Origin: Amblyomma americanum
Lineage: Eukaryota > Arthropoda > Arachnida > Ixodida > Ixodidae
Length of the DNA stretch: 64,000 bases
Assembly (NCBI RefSeq): GCF_052857255.1
Contig: NW_027526506.1
Span: 434,001 to 498,000 of the forward strand
Reading direction: 5' to 3'
Shown here in pieces: positions 61,691 through 64,000 of the stretch (positions are counted from its first letter, which is position 1; the number at the start of each line of letters is the position of its first letter). Made by a program: the position numbers and the translations under genes. The notes beneath the pieces were generated by a model. That model searched no databases and had not been told where the DNA came from. It saw only the letters and a program-made list of their open reading frames with translations.

Positions 61691-64000
61691 GCTCGCACAA
61701 TTCCCGTCTTTCTTGAGCCAACGGAAGCTCTTCTTTTTCTTTCTGCTCGCACAATTCCCGTCTTTCTCGAGCCAACCGAAGCTCTTCTTTTTTTTTTCTG
61801 CTCGCACAATTGCCGTCTTTCTTGAGCCAATCGAAGCTCTTCTTTTTCTTTCTGCTCGCACAATTCCCGTCTTTCTTGAGCCGACCGAAGCTCTTCTTTT
61901 TCTTTCTGCTCGCACAATTCCCGTCTTTATTGAGCCAACTGCAGCTCTTCTTTTTCTTTCTGCTCGCACAATTCCCGTCTTTTTTGAGGCAACCGAAGCC
62001 TTTCATTTTCTTTCTGCTCGCACAATTCCCGTCTTTTTTGAGCCAACCGAAGCTCTTTTTTTTCTTTCTGCTCGCCAAATTACCGTCTTTCTTGAGCCAC
62101 CCGAAGCTCTTCTTTTTCTTTCTGCTCAAACAATTCCCGTCTTTCTTGAGCCAACCTCAGCTCTTCTTTTTCTTTCTGCTCGCACAATTCCCGTATTTTT
62201 TGAGCCAACTGAAGCCTTTCTTTTTCTTTCTGCTCGCACCATTCCCGTCTTTTTTTGAGACAACCGAAGCTCTACTTTTTCTTTCTGCTCACACATATCC
62301 CGTCTTTCTTGATCTAACCGAAGCTCTTTTTCTTTCTGCTCGCACAATTCTCGTCTTTCTTGAGCCAACCGAAGCTCTTCTTTTTCTTTTCTCGCACAAT
62401 TCCCGTCTTTCTTGAGCCAACCGAAGCTCTTTTATTTCTTTCTGCTCGCACAATTCTCGTCTCTCTTGAGCCAACCGAATTTCTTCTTTTTCTTTCTGCT
62501 CAAACAATTCCCGTCTTTCTTGAGCCAACCGAAGCTCTTCTTTTTCTTTATGCTCGCCAAATTCTCGTCTTTCTTGAGCCAATCTAAGCTCTTCTTTTTC
62601 TTTGTGCTCGCACAATTCCCGTCTTTCTTGAGCCAACCGAAGCTCTTCTTTTTCTTTCTACTGGCACTATTAACGTCTTGAGCGAATTAAAGCTCTTCTT
62701 TTTCTTCCTGCTCGCACAATTCCCGTCTTTCATGAGCCAACCGAAGCTCTTCTTTTTGTTTCTGCTCGCACAATTCCCGTCTCTTTTAAGCCAACCGAAG
62801 CTCATCTTTTATTTTCTGCTCGCACAATTCCCGTCTTTCTTGAGCCAACCGAAGCTCTTCTTTTTCTTTCTGCTCTTACAATTCCCGTCTTTCTTGAGCC
62901 AACCGAAGCTCTTCTTTTTCTTTCTGCTCGCAAAATTCCCCTCTTTCATGAGCCAACCGAAGCTTCTCTTTTTCTTTCTGCTCGCACAATTCCCGCCTTT
63001 CTAGAGCTAACCGAAGCTCTTCTTTTTCTTTCTGCTCACACATATCCCGTCTTTCTTGAGCTAACCGAAGCTCTTTTTCTTTCTGCTCGCACAATTCCCG
63101 TTTTTCTTGAGCCAACCGAAGCTCTTCTTTTTCTTTTCTCGCACAATTCCCGTCTTTCTTGCGCCAACCGAAGCTCTTCTTTTTCTTTCTGCTTGCACAA
63201 TTCTCGTCTTCCTTGAGCCAATCGAAGCTCTTCTTTTTCTTTCTGCTCGCACAATTCCTGTCTTTTTTGAGCCAACCGAAGTTCTTCTTTTTCTTTCTGC
63301 TCACACAATTCCCGTCTTTCTTGAGCCAACCGAAGCTCTTCTTTTTCTTTCTGCTCGAACAATTGCCGTCATTCTTGAGCCAACCGAAGCTCCTCTTTTT
63401 CTTTCTTCTCGCACAATTGCCGTCTTTCTTGAGTCAACCGAAGCTCTTCTTTTTCTTTCTGCTCGCAAAATTCCCGTCTTTCTTGAGACAACCAAAGCTC
63501 TTCTTTTTCTTTCTGCTCCCTCAATTCCCGTCTTTCTTGAGCCAACCGAAGCTCTTCTTTTTCTTTCTGCTCGCAGAAATGCAGTTTTTCTTGAGCAAAC
63601 CGAAGCTCTTCTTTTTCTTTCTGCTCGCACAATTCCCGTCTTTATTGAGCCAACCGCAGCTCTTCTTTTTCTTTCTGCTCGTACAATTCCCGTCTTTCTT
63701 GAGCCAGCCGAAGCTCTTCTTTTTCTTTTCTCGCACAATTCCCGTCTTTTTTAAGCCAACCGAAGCTCTTCCTTTTCTTTCTGCTCGCACAATTCACGTC
63801 TTTGTTGAGCCAACCGAAGCCTTTCTTTTTCTTTCTGTTCGCACAATTTCCGTCTTTTTTGAGCCAATCGAAGCTCTTCTTTTTCTTTCTGCTCGCACAA
63901 TTCCCGTCATTTTTGAGCCAATCGAAGCGCTTCTTTTTCTTTCTGCTCGCACAATTCCCGTCTTTCTTGAGCCGACCGAAGCTCTTCTTTTTCTTTCTGC

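Larger units (their letters stand above)
36607..64000. repeat. Right block of 54-bp tandem array (about 507 units)
   Basis: The array resumes seamlessly at the second copy of the AATTC target duplication and runs off the right edge. Common variants are the -2 unit TTCTTTTCTCGCAC, CAGAAATGCAGTTTTTC, the 51-bp unit with GCTCTTTTTCTTTC, and CACACATATCCCG. The first part (36,780 to 37,160 and 38,430 to 38,800) still holds the cassette typical of the left block (CTCGCTCAATTGCCG, CACAGGTCCCGTC, GAAGATCTTTTTC). The transition between left and right unit types is therefore not absolute. From about 44,600 onward the block is dominated by a duplicated segment of about 9 kb. Confidence 0.97.

Overview
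The window is eukaryotic repetitive DNA. About 56 kb of the 64 kb is one 54-bp tandem repeat, roughly 1,040 units, running off both window edges and always in the same orientation. Two copies of one Ty3/Gypsy LTR retrotransposon lie inside it. The only protein-coding sequence I can support belongs to these elements. I see no host gene, tRNA, rRNA, CRISPR array or bacterial signal. A single-ORF Gypsy gag-pol with CCHC knuckles and a 222-bp LTR fits an arthropod. A tick or other chelicerate is my guess from the general look of the polyprotein, not something the sequence proves.

Layout: 1-26,557 is the left array. 26,558-29,942 is a minus-strand Gypsy copy with its 3' LTR, lacking the 5' LTR, gag and the start of protease, and with a TAG stop in pol. 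29,943-32,072 is a short middle array. 32,073-36,606 is an apparently intact plus-strand Gypsy copy: two 222-bp LTRs with no difference seen, target duplication AATTC, one open 1,332-residue gag-pol frame. 36,607-64,000 is the right array.

The unit reads on the plus strand as GAGCCAACCGAAGCTCTTC, then a pyrimidine run, then CTGCTCGCACAATTCCCGTC. It is about 72% pyrimidine on the plus strand. Because 54 is divisible by three and five of the six frames of the common unit lack stops, long open frames arise everywhere by chance. The most protein-like frame is on the minus strand and repeats RRELCEQKEKEELRLAQE, a charged helical motif. Frame-shifting unit variants (-1, -2, -4 bp) and in-frame stops are themselves duplicated through the array, so I do not call a gene there.

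At larger scale the array is a patchwork of segmental duplications (about 0.6, 0.8, 0.97, 1.8, 1.9, 3.5, 6, 9 and 15 kb offsets), best explained by repeated unequal exchange. Diagnostic unit variants separate the left array from the middle and right arrays, and the switch coincides with the truncated Gypsy copy. A paralogous array copy near 38,375 preserves the empty target site of the intact Gypsy insertion.
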